Positions 9,139 to 16,628 of a stretch of DNA of 64,000 nucleotides are shown piece by piece (positions within the stretch are counted from its first letter, which is position 1; the number at the start of each line of letters is the position of its first letter). The position numbers and the translations under genes were made by a program. This stretch comes from Sandaracinobacteroides sp039808025. Its GTDB lineage: Bacteria; Pseudomonadota; Alphaproteobacteria; Sphingomonadales; Sphingomonadaceae. The notes beneath the pieces are model-generated. The model saw only the letters and a list, made by a program, of their open reading frames with translations, had not been told where the DNA came from and ran no database searches. The stretch is from NCBI GenBank assembly GCA_039808025.1, contig JBDHSK010000004.1, forward strand, positions 124,001 to 188,000, read 5' to 3'.

Positions 9139-9321
9139 TCAGCAGCAGCGGCCGCTGCCGCCGCCGTAACGCGCCTGCTCGCGGTCGCGGAAGAACTGGG
9201 CGCGGCTGAGCGGCTGTCGATCGGGGTGGTGACTGCGCATATGGGCAAGATAGGCGTCATAGCTGGGCTGGCCGACCATCAGCCGCGCCATGTCGATGCA
9301 GGTGCGAAGCCAGCCAGTCAT
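9139..9321 (-). CDS. ybdD: YbdD/YjiX (DUF466) family small protein
   Basis: 60 residues: MTGWLRTCIDMARLMVGQPS start, then YLAHMRSHHPDRQPLSRAQFFRDREQARYG, the DUF466 signature, and a Gly/Cys-rich end (GGGSGRCC). Members are found beside CstA/BtsT pyruvate transporters and are needed for, or associated with, their transport activity. The start codon overlaps the cstA stop as ATGA (9318-9321), so the two are translationally coupled. Too short for the usual gene-length cutoff but well supported by context. Confidence 0.9.
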   Translation of the reverse strand: MTGWLRTCIDMARLMVGQPSYDAYLAHMRSHHPDRQPLSRAQFFRDREQARYGGGSGRCC

Positions 9322-11360
9322 TGGGCAGCCGCCAGCTGTGGCCCAAGTTCGCTGGCCGTGGGGTGGCTGGCGCGCCGCGCCGCAACGATGGCGCGCACCG
9401 TGAACACCACAAGGCTGAGCACCACCGCCAGAAACAGCAGGCACAGGGCGGCGTCCACCCGGTCGTTGAAGATGATGCGCTCCATCTCGGCCATCGATTT
9501 TGCGGGCGCCAGTATTTCGCCGCTTTGCGCGGCCGCCCGGAACTTGCGGGCATGGGCAAGGAAGCTGACCGCCGGATCGCTGGAGGCAACTTTCAGGATT
9601 CCGGCCGAGACGGTGGTTACCACCAGCGCCAGTGCCGGCAGCCCCGTCACCCAGGCGTAGCGGTCGCGCTTCATGCGGAACAGCACCACGGTAGCGAGCA
9701 TCAGCGCCACGGCCGCCAGCATCTGGTTGGAAATACCGAACAGCGGCCACAAGGTGTTGACTCCGCCCAGCGGGTCGGTGACGCCCTGATAGAGAAAGAA
9801 GCCCCACGCCCCCACGCACAAGACGGTGGCGGCAAGCCCCGGCGCCATCGACGTTCCGGCCTTGAACGCCGGCATGGCAAGGCCGATCAGATCCTGCAGC
9901 ATGAAGCGCCCGGCGCGGGTTCCGGCATCGACAGCGGTAAGGATGAACAGCGCCTCGAACAGAATGGCGAAGTGATACCAGAAGGCTTTCATCGCCGGGC
10001 CGCCCACCACATGGCTGAAGATTTCCGCCATGGCGATCGCCAGAGTCGGGGCGCCGCCGGTGCGCGAGATGATGGTGGTTTCGCCAACGTCTTTGGCCGT
10101 CTGCACCAGCGTGGCGGCGTCGATGGGAAAGCCCATGGCCGTGACGGCGGCGGCAGCGCTTTCGGGCGACGCGCCCAGCAGCGCCGTCGGGCTGTTCATT
10201 GCGAAATAGAGGCCGGGGTCGAGGATGGAGGCGCCGATCAGCGCCATGATCGCCACGAACGCCTCCATCAGCATGGCGCCATAGCCGATGAACGGCGCAT
10301 CATGTTCGCTGGCGATCAGCTTGGGCGTGGTGCCGCTGGCGATGAGGGCGTGAAAGCCGGATACGGCGCCGCAGGCGATGGTAATGAACAGGAACGGAAA
10401 CAGCGACCCCGACCACACCGGCCCGCCGCCTTCGACGAAACGGGTGAGCGGCGGCATCTGCAACGGCGGCGCCATCACCGCGATGCCCAGCGCCAGCGCC
10501 ACGATGGCGCCGATCTTCAGGAAGGTGGAGAGATAATCGCGCGGGGCCAGCAGCAGCCACACCGGCAGCACCGAGGCAAGCGCCCCATAGCCGATCAGGA
10601 TCCAGCACAGCTCTACCGGGGTGAAGGTGAACAGCGGCCCCCAGAAGGGTGACATGGCGATGTCGCGGCCGTGCACGATCGCCAGCAGCAGGCCGATGAA
10701 CCCCAGTAGCGAAACCTCGCCGATGCGCCCCGGCCTGATCCAGCGGGTATAGACCCCCATCAGCATGGCGAGCGGCACGGTTGCCGCCACCGTGAACATG
10801 CCCCACGGGCTTTCGGCCAGCGCCCGCACCACGATCAGCGCCAGCACTGCCAGAATGATCACCATGATGGCGAAAGTGCCGACAAGGGCAATGGTGCCGG
10901 CCACCGCCCCCAGTTCCATGCGCACCAGTTCGCCCAATGATCGCCCGTCGCGACGCATCGACACGAACAGCACCATGAAATCCTGCACGGCGCCCGCCAG
11001 CACCACGCCGAAGATGATCCACAAGGTGCCGGGCAGATAGCCCATCTGTGCCGCAAGAACCGGCCCGACCAGCGGGCCCGCCCCGGCGATGGCGGCAAAA
11101 TGATGACCGAACAGCACCCGCTTGTCGGTCGCCACATAATCAAGCCCGTCGGCACGATAGACGGCGGGCGTCGGCCGGGAGTCGAGCTGCATGACACGGG
11201 TGGCGATGAAGCGGGCGTAATAGCGGTAGCAGACCAGGAAGGTGGAGGTGGCGGCCACCACGATCCACAGTGCGTTCACCGGTTCGTCGCGGGCGATGGC
11301 CAGGGTAAGCAGCGCCAAGGTGCCCAGCAGCGCCACGATGATCCATGGAAGATGCCGCAT
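9318..11360 (-). CDS. cstA: Carbon starvation protein A (peptide/pyruvate transporter)
   Basis: 680 residues with many hydrophobic helices. CstA motifs are visible: DYVATDKRVLFGHHFAAIAGAGPLVGPVLAAQMGYLPGTLWII in the N-terminal part, GFHALIASGTTPKLIASEHDAPFIGYGAMLMEAFVAIMALI in the middle, and LWPLFGISNQMLAAVAL towards the end. CstA proteins take up pyruvate and possibly peptides when preferred carbon is scarce. The gene precedes ybdD in a two-gene operon. The permease gene of the neighbouring hydroxyproline island is about 100 bases upstream on the same strand. Confidence 0.95.
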   Translation of the reverse strand: MRHLPWIIVALLGTLALLTLAIARDEPVNALWIVVAATSTFLVCYRYYARFIATRVMQLDSRPTPAVYRADGLDYVATDKRVLFGHHFAAIAGAGPLVGPVLAAQMGYLPGTLWIIFGVVLAGAVQDFMVLFVSMRRDGRSLGELVRMELGAVAGTIALVGTFAIMVIILAVLALIVVRALAESPWGMFTVAATVPLAMLMGVYTRWIRPGRIGEVSLLGFIGLLLAIVHGRDIAMSPFWGPLFTFTPVELCWILIGYGALASVLPVWLLLAPRDYLSTFLKIGAIVALALGIAVMAPPLQMPPLTRFVEGGGPVWSGSLFPFLFITIACGAVSGFHALIASGTTPKLIASEHDAPFIGYGAMLMEAFVAIMALIGASILDPGLYFAMNSPTALLGASPESAAAAVTAMGFPIDAATLVQTAKDVGETTIISRTGGAPTLAIAMAEIFSHVVGGPAMKAFWYHFAILFEALFILTAVDAGTRAGRFMLQDLIGLAMPAFKAGTSMAPGLAATVLCVGAWGFFLYQGVTDPLGGVNTLWPLFGISNQMLAAVALMLATVVLFRMKRDRYAWVTGLPALALVVTTVSAGILKVASSDPAVSFLAHARKFRAAAQSGEILAPAKSMAEMERIIFNDRVDAALCLLFLAVVLSLVVFTVRAIVAARRASHPTASELGPQLAAAQ

Positions 11361-11461
11361 CGCCGTTTCCCCCCTGCCTCTGCCTTGCCCCCGTTATCGA
11401 CGGTGGGCCTTCCGGATGCAAGGGCGGCCCTCGCCGTCGCTAGCAGCGGATGGGCCGGGGC

Positions 11462-12859
11462 TCAGGCGGCGGCCATCCCCCGGAAACGGCCATAGGCGAA
11501 ATAGATGGCAAGGCCGATGCCGTTCCACGCCAGGAACCGCACCAGCGTGGTGGAGGGCAGGCTGGTGAGCAGGTAGAGGCAGCCGACGATGGCGAGGGTG
11601 CCGACCAGCATCGGCGCCGGGCAGCGGAACAGCCGCGGCAGGTCGGGCGCTGTCTTGCGCAGCACCATCAGGCACAGGCCCACGGAAATGAAGGCCAGCA
11701 GCGTGCCGGCATTGGCCAGCTCGGCGATCTCGTCGAGGCGGAAGATGCCGGCGATGATGGCGATCGACAGGCCGGTGAGCAGGGTGATGGTGGTGGGGGC
11801 GCCGGTGCGCGGCGAGACGGTGGCGAGGCGTTTGGGCAGAAGGCCGTCGCGGGCCATCACGAAGAAGATGCGGCTTTGTCCGTACATCATCACCAGGATG
11901 ACCGACGGCAACGCCACGATGGCGGCCAGCGCCACCAGCCGGGCTGCCAGCGGTTCATCAAGGGTGCGCAGCACCAGCGCCAGCGGCTCGGGCGAGTTGG
12001 CGAGCGCCAGATAGGAGACGGCGCCAACGGCGGCCACCGCCACTGCCATGTAGATGAAGGTGCAGAGCAGCATCGAGCCGATGATGCCGATGGTGAGGTC
12101 GCGCTTGGGGTTCCTGGCTTCTTCGGCGGACGTGGCGACGGCGTCAAAGCCATAAAAGGCGAAGAACACGATGGCGGCCGCCGCCATCACTCCGCGTTTT
12201 TCACCGTCGATCTCGGTTGAGCCGAACCCGTAAGGCATGAAGGGCTGGAGATTGCCGGCATCGAAGGCGGGCAGTGCAAATCCGACGAAGGCGGCAAGCG
12301 CCGACAGCTTGATGACGACGAGGATGATGTTGAGCGTGGCGCTTTCCCGGGTGCCGGCGATCAGCAGCCCCATTACTGTCAGCGCCACCAGCACGGCGGG
12401 CAGGTTGATGATGCCGCCGCCGTGGGGGCCGACCAGCAGGTCGGGCGGCAGGTGAACGCCTGCCGACTGAATCCAGCCCACCAGATAGCCCGACCAGCCG
12501 ACGGCAACGGTTGAACAGGCGAGCGAATATTCGAGAATGAGGCTCCACCCCACCACCCAGGCGATGGTTTCGCCCAATGCGGCATAGCTGAAGGTATAGG
12601 CGCTTCCGGCGGCGGGTATGGCGGTTGCCAGCTCGGCATAGGCAAGAGCAGCACAGGCGCAGACCGCCCCGGCGATGGCGAAGGCGAGGATGACGGCGGG
12701 GCCGGCGCGTTCGGCCCCCACCCCGGTGAGGGTATAGATTCCGGTGCCGACGATGGCCCCGACCCCAAGTGCGATCAGGTGCGGCCAGCTCAGGGTCTTG
12801 GCAAGGCGATGGCTGCTGTCGGCGGTCAGCGCCGTTAGCGGTTTTCGTGGCCCCAGCAT
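11462..12859 (-). CDS. APC-superfamily amino-acid permease (CAT/YfnA-like)
   Basis: 465 residues with about 12 predicted membrane helices. The N-terminal SWPHLIALGVGAIVGTGIYTLTG is the APC substrate-binding TM1 with the unwound GAIVGTGI loop; AELATAIPAAGSAYTFSYAALGE is the CAT-type TM3 signature. Inner-membrane amino-acid/proton symport is expected. It is the last gene of the unit deaminase-epimerase-GntR-permease, separated from the regulator by 56 bases, so hydroxyproline or proline import is a reasonable inference; specificity cannot be read from sequence. The ATG at 12859 is chosen because the upstream frame lacks membrane-protein character and overlaps the regulator. Confidence 0.88.
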   Translation of the reverse strand: MLGPRKPLTALTADSSHRLAKTLSWPHLIALGVGAIVGTGIYTLTGVGAERAGPAVILAFAIAGAVCACAALAYAELATAIPAAGSAYTFSYAALGETIAWVVGWSLILEYSLACSTVAVGWSGYLVGWIQSAGVHLPPDLLVGPHGGGIINLPAVLVALTVMGLLIAGTRESATLNIILVVIKLSALAAFVGFALPAFDAGNLQPFMPYGFGSTEIDGEKRGVMAAAAIVFFAFYGFDAVATSAEEARNPKRDLTIGIIGSMLLCTFIYMAVAVAAVGAVSYLALANSPEPLALVLRTLDEPLAARLVALAAIVALPSVILVMMYGQSRIFFVMARDGLLPKRLATVSPRTGAPTTITLLTGLSIAIIAGIFRLDEIAELANAGTLLAFISVGLCLMVLRKTAPDLPRLFRCPAPMLVGTLAIVGCLYLLTSLPSTTLVRFLAWNGIGLAIYFAYGRFRGMAAA

Positions 12860-12915
12860 GATTCTCCCCTTCGGTTCTTGTTGTGTCGATGCAAGATGAT
12901 GCAGCCTGGTGCTGG

Positions 12916-13572
12916 CTATTGGCCGTTCCGGGCCAGTTGCTGTTGCAGATCGTCGCCGGTGCTGGCGATATGGGCGGTCAGCAACCGTTCGACGGTTTGG
13001 CCGTCGCCGGCAAGCCATGCCTTCAACAGCTGCGAATGTTCGCGGTGGGCGCGCGATTCGCGGCCGGCCGGTTGCAGGTGGGCAATCACATAGCGTTCCG
13101 CCAGCACCGCCAGCCGCTCGACAAGCTGGGCGGTGAGGGCGCGGCCGCCCGGTGTGACCAGTGCCGTGTGGAACTGGCGGTTGCACATGGCAACAGCCGC
13201 CAGATCGTGCGAGGCGGCTTCGTCGAGGGCCCGGAATGCGGCAATGGCGGCCTGGCGCTCGTCGTCGGTGGCGTGCCGGGCGGCATGGGCGGCGGCCGCC
13301 GGCTCGATGGCGAGGCGCAGATCATAGATCTCGTCGGCCTGGGCTGCCGACATTGCCGGCACCACATAGCCGCGGTTGGGGTGGCTTTGCAGCAGGCCTT
13401 CCTGTTCGAGACGGGCGAGCGCTTCGCGCACCGGGATCTTGCTGACCCCAAGACCGGAAGCGAGCGTGTCCTGACGGATAGGGCTTTCGGTGGCGATGGC
13501 GCCTGTGACGATCTGCTCGCGCACGATGTCGAACACCCGTTCCGACAGGGTGCGGACCACCAGATTCGTCAT
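12916..13572 (-). CDS. GntR-family transcriptional regulator, FadR/FCD subfamily
   Basis: 218 residues. The N-terminal winged HTH (LSERVFDIVREQIVTGAI, then LGVSKIPVREALARLEQEGLLQSHPNRGYVV) is followed by a helical FCD ligand-binding domain (EIYDLRLAIEPAAAAHAARH, then NRQFHTALV and REHSQLLKAWLAGD, containing the Asp/His residues that usually bind a metal). It lies between the epimerase and permease genes. Two sites upstream of the island's transcription units match the FadR-type consensus t.GTa.tAC.a, so it is the probable repressor, released by a pathway intermediate. Ligand is not known. Confidence 0.92.
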   Translation of the reverse strand: MTNLVVRTLSERVFDIVREQIVTGAIATESPIRQDTLASGLGVSKIPVREALARLEQEGLLQSHPNRGYVVPAMSAAQADEIYDLRLAIEPAAAAHAARHATDDERQAAIAAFRALDEAASHDLAAVAMCNRQFHTALVTPGGRALTAQLVERLAVLAERYVIAHLQPAGRESRAHREHSQLLKAWLAGDGQTVERLLTAHIASTGDDLQQQLARNGQ

Positions 13573-13608
13573 GAGGGCCTCATTGGCTGTGTCTTCCGCT
13601 TCTCCGGT

Positions 13609-14607
13609 TCATCTCACCTGAAAACCGCGGGCGAAGCGGTCTTCGTCGTCGATCCACAGGGTGTTGAAGCCGGTGGCGATCGCCGAGCCTTCGATCGATG
13701 GCACGATCGCCGGCAGGTTGCCGACCGTGGTAGCGGCTTCCACCCGGCCCGTGAAGCGGCTGCAGATATAACTTTCGTGAACATAGCGGTCACCGGGTTT
13801 CAGGGTGCCGCGGGCTGCCAGATGGGCGAGACGTGCCGAGGTTCCGGTGCCGCAGGGGCTGCGGTCGATGGCCTTGTCGCCATAGAAAACGGCGTTGCGG
13901 CCGTCGGCACCGGGGCTTTTGGGGCGATCGGCCCACAGCACATGCGACACGCCGCGAATGGTCGGGTCGAGCGGGTGGACCGGCTCGAACCGTTCGCGAA
14001 CGGCTGACCGCACCAGTCGCGACAGCGCGATGATGCGGTCAGCCCCGAGATCGTCGAGGCCGGTATAGCCGCCTTGCGGTTCGACGATGGCATAATAGTT
14101 GCCACCATAGGCGACATCGACCACCAGCGGCCCCAGCCCCTCGATGCTGATGGCGATGCCGGTGGCCGCCACATAAGAGGGGACATTGGTGATCTTCACC
14201 GATTCCACACGGTTGCCGGTCTGCCTGTAGCCGATATTGATCAGCCCGGCCGGCACCTCGACCTTCAGCTGCCCGGGGGTTGCCGGATGAATCAGGCCAT
14301 GTTCCAGCCCGAAGGTCACCATGCCGATGGTGCCATGCCCGCACATCGGCAGGCAGCCCGAGGTTTCGATGAACAGGATGCCGATATCGTTGGCAGGGTC
14401 GGCCGGTGCATAGAGGAAGCCGCCCGACATCATGTCGTGGCCGCGCGGCTCGAAGCACAGGCCGGTGCGGATCCAGTCGTAGCGGGCGAGGAAATCCTGC
14501 CGGCGCTCTGACATCGAGCGGCCCTTCAACAGCGGCGCCCCGCCCGCCACCAGGCGGACGGGGTTACCAGCGGTATGACCGTCGATGCAGAAAAATGTAT
14601 GCCGCAT
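13609..14607 (-). CDS. 4-hydroxyproline 2-epimerase (proline racemase family)
   Basis: 332 residues. Both catalytic cysteines are present: C89 in LPMCGHGTIG and C252 in DRSPCGTGTSA. This two-cysteine set marks racemases/epimerases; trans-3-hydroxyproline dehydratases have Thr at the second position. The product type is therefore trans-4-hydroxy-L-proline to cis-4-hydroxy-D-proline interconversion, the first step of bacterial hydroxyproline catabolism; this is supported by the deaminase gene 9 bases upstream. Proline racemase activity is possible but less likely in this context. Cytosolic. Confidence 0.9.
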   Translation of the reverse strand: MRHTFFCIDGHTAGNPVRLVAGGAPLLKGRSMSERRQDFLARYDWIRTGLCFEPRGHDMMSGGFLYAPADPANDIGILFIETSGCLPMCGHGTIGMVTFGLEHGLIHPATPGQLKVEVPAGLINIGYRQTGNRVESVKITNVPSYVAATGIAISIEGLGPLVVDVAYGGNYYAIVEPQGGYTGLDDLGADRIIALSRLVRSAVRERFEPVHPLDPTIRGVSHVLWADRPKSPGADGRNAVFYGDKAIDRSPCGTGTSARLAHLAARGTLKPGDRYVHESYICSRFTGRVEAATTVGNLPAIVPSIEGSAIATGFNTLWIDDEDRFARGFQVR

Positions 14608-14616
14608 CCGTGCTCC

Positions 14617-15537
14617 TCAGGCGGCCTTGCGGGCCGAGGGGGTGAGCGACGGCCGGGTGGCCGCTGCCTTTTCAACCATGGCGATCACTTCGGCGCGGCG
14701 GGCGCCCTCAAGAGTAAGGCGCGGCGGCAGCACCCGTTCCGAGCCTCGGCCCATCACCTGCTCGGCGAGCTTGATGCACTGCACCAGATCATGAACGGCA
14801 TCGAGGTGCAGCAGCGGCATGAACCAGCGGTAGATTTCCACCGCCTTGGCAAGATCACCGCGTTGGAAGGCGGCCACCAGTTCCACAGATTCGCGCGGGA
14901 AGGCGTTGGTGAGCCCGGATATCCAGCCGCTGGCCCCCAGCATCAGGCCTTCAAGCGCCACGTCGTCAAGCCCGGCGAACAGGGTGAAACGGTCACCGAA
15001 TTCGTTGATGATATCGGTGAAGCGGCGGGAATCGGGGGCGGATTCCTTGAGGGCCACGATGTTGGGCACATCGATGATGGCGTTCAGCACTTCGGAATCG
15101 ATGACGGTGCGGTAGGCCGGCGGGTTGTTGTACAGCATCACCGGCAGCCCGGTTGCCTGGGCGATGCCGCGGAAGTGGGCGGCCAGTTCGGCGGGTTTCG
15201 GCACATAGACCATCGGCGGCAGCACCATCAGGCCGTCGACCCCGGCCTTTTCGGCGGCCCGGGCATAGCGCTGGCCACGGCGCAGATCATATTCGGACAC
15301 ACCGGTCAGAACCGGCACCCGGCCTTTCACGGCTTCGACGATGGCGGTGACGACGGCGACCTTCTCGTCGAACTCGAGCGAGTTGTTCTCGCCGACAGTG
15401 CCAAGGGCGATGACACCGGTGACACCATCGTTGATGAGGTCATCGACGACGCGCTGGGTGTCGGCGAGGTCGATCGAGAGATCTTCGCGGATCTGGGTAG
15501 TGACGGCGGGGAAAACCCCCTTCCAGCCGATGCTCAT
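14617..15537 (-). CDS. DapA-family deaminase, probable 1-pyrroline-4-hydroxy-2-carboxylate deaminase
   Basis: 306 residues of the dihydrodipicolinate synthase/N-acetylneuraminate lyase fold. Visible are GTVGENNSL in place of the DapA GTTGE loop, catalytic Tyr136 (LPVMLYNNPPAY) and Schiff-base Lys164 (NIVALKESA). In hydroxyproline gene clusters this family converts 1-pyrroline-4-hydroxy-2-carboxylate to 2-oxoglutarate semialdehyde plus ammonia. That assignment rests on the adjacent epimerase; by sequence alone another DapA-family aldolase is possible. It is the promoter-proximal gene, 24 bases after a perfect 20-bp palindrome, and has an AAGGAG ribosome site. Confidence 0.85.
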   Translation of the reverse strand: MSIGWKGVFPAVTTQIREDLSIDLADTQRVVDDLINDGVTGVIALGTVGENNSLEFDEKVAVVTAIVEAVKGRVPVLTGVSEYDLRRGQRYARAAEKAGVDGLMVLPPMVYVPKPAELAAHFRGIAQATGLPVMLYNNPPAYRTVIDSEVLNAIIDVPNIVALKESAPDSRRFTDIINEFGDRFTLFAGLDDVALEGLMLGASGWISGLTNAFPRESVELVAAFQRGDLAKAVEIYRWFMPLLHLDAVHDLVQCIKLAEQVMGRGSERVLPPRLTLEGARRAEVIAMVEKAAATRPSLTPSARKAA

Positions 15538-15561
15538 GGGTCAGGACTCCTTGAAATGACA

Positions 15562-15581
15562 GAATATCGTATACGATATTC
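15562..15581. promoter_or_regulatory. Perfect 20-bp palindrome, probable GntR operator
   Basis: GAATATCGTATACGATATTC is identical on both strands. Its centre TCGTATACGA fits the FadR-subfamily consensus t.GTa.tAC.a. It overlaps the -10 of the minus-strand promoter described at 15568-15596. The deaminase start lies at 15537. A related site occurs upstream of the arabinofuranosidase gene. Confidence 0.8.
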
Positions 15582-15596
15582 CTGAGCGGTCGTCAA
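15568..15596 (-). promoter_or_regulatory. Predicted sigma70-type promoter of the hydroxyproline operon
   Basis: On the minus strand TTGACG (15596-15591) and TATACG (15573-15568) are separated by exactly 17 bases and point to the deaminase gene. The -10 element is buried in the palindromic operator, so regulator binding would block polymerase. The -35 element overlaps the last codons of the upstream reductase gene. Confidence 0.6.
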
Positions 15597-16627
15597 GAGG
15601 CAACTCCGATCGCCATGATATCATCATAGAGCTTCTGCGGAATGGTAACCCCTTCCTTCAGGCTGCGGGCGCGGGCGGCGTGCCTGCGGCTGCCCGGCAG
15701 GCGGGCGCCCGAACTTTCGATGTCGGCAAAAATGGCTTCGGCGTGCCCCAGCTGCTCATAGATGGCATCCCCGAGAAAGCCGGCCGGATCGATGGCGATG
15801 ATCAGCTCGCCACCAATGGGTGAGCCCTTGCGCCCGGCATCGAGCGCGATCGATTCGGCGCTGCTGAGGTCACCGATCAGCGGTGCTGCCAGCAGTTCCA
15901 CCATGGCGGCGAGTGCGGTGCCCTTGTGGCCGCCGAAGGTGCGCATGGCGCCTTCATCGAGCACGGCGCGGGCATCGGTCGAGGGCTGGCCCCCGCCATC
16001 AACCCCCCAGTGATCGGGGATGGGCTTGCCGGCACGGCGATGCAGTTCGATCTCGCCGCGCGCCACCGCACTGGTGGCAAAATCAAAGACGAACGGCGGA
16101 CGCGGGTTGCCGGCTCCATCGAGGCGCGGCCAGGCAAAGGCAATGGGGTTGGTTCCGAAAACCGGTTTGGTGCCACCTTCGGGGGCCACCCAGGCATGGT
16201 TGGCAGTAACCGCCAGCGCCACCAGCCCCTGCTCGGCCAGCGCCTCCACCTCGGGCCACAGGGCCGCGAAATGCACCATGTTGGTGAGCGCCATGGCGGC
16301 AATACCGTGGCGGCGGGTTTTTTCCACCAGCAGCGGCAGGCCGCGGGCAAAGGCCAGCTGGGCAAAGCCGCCACCGCCATCGACCTTGACAAGCGCCGAG
16401 GCCGGTTCGCTGACGACCGGAACGGCATCGGGCACCGCCACGCCGGTTTTCACGCTGTGGGCCGCCACCAGCAGCCGGTAGACGCCATGGGCGCCGGCGC
16501 AGTCGCGCTCGCCCGCCACCAGCGTTTCGGCAACGGCGGCCGCATGATCGGCAGCCAGCCCCACGGCCTCCAGCTTGGTGATGGCCAGCGCCCGCACCTG
16601 TTCCAGAGTCATGTGTACGCCCTGCAC
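15593..16627 (-). CDS. Ldh-family NAD(P)H-dependent oxidoreductase, probable 1-pyrroline-2-carboxylate reductase
   Basis: About 344 residues. A malate/L-lactate dehydrogenase-2 type fold, unrelated to Rossmann LDH: ERDCAGAHGVYRLLVAAHSVKTG, TNMVHFAALWPEVEALAEQGLV, NHAWVAPEGGTKPVFGTNPIAFAWP and GGHKGTALAAMVELLAAPLIG are typical. Members include the DpkA-type reductase of 1-piperideine-2-carboxylate/1-pyrroline-2-carboxylate, which forms L-proline; the island context favours that over malate or ureidoglycolate activity. The GTG at 16627 has GGAGATC just upstream and lies one base past the arabinofuranosidase stop, implying coupling; an internal ATG at 16612 is the alternative. Confidence 0.8.
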   Translation of the reverse strand: MQGVHMTLEQVRALAITKLEAVGLAADHAAAVAETLVAGERDCAGAHGVYRLLVAAHSVKTGVAVPDAVPVVSEPASALVKVDGGGGFAQLAFARGLPLLVEKTRRHGIAAMALTNMVHFAALWPEVEALAEQGLVALAVTANHAWVAPEGGTKPVFGTNPIAFAWPRLDGAGNPRPPFVFDFATSAVARGEIELHRRAGKPIPDHWGVDGGGQPSTDARAVLDEGAMRTFGGHKGTALAAMVELLAAPLIGDLSSAESIALDAGRKGSPIGGELIIAIDPAGFLGDAIYEQLGHAEAIFADIESSGARLPGSRRHAARARSLKEGVTIPQKLYDDIMAIGVAS

Positions 16628-16628
16628 G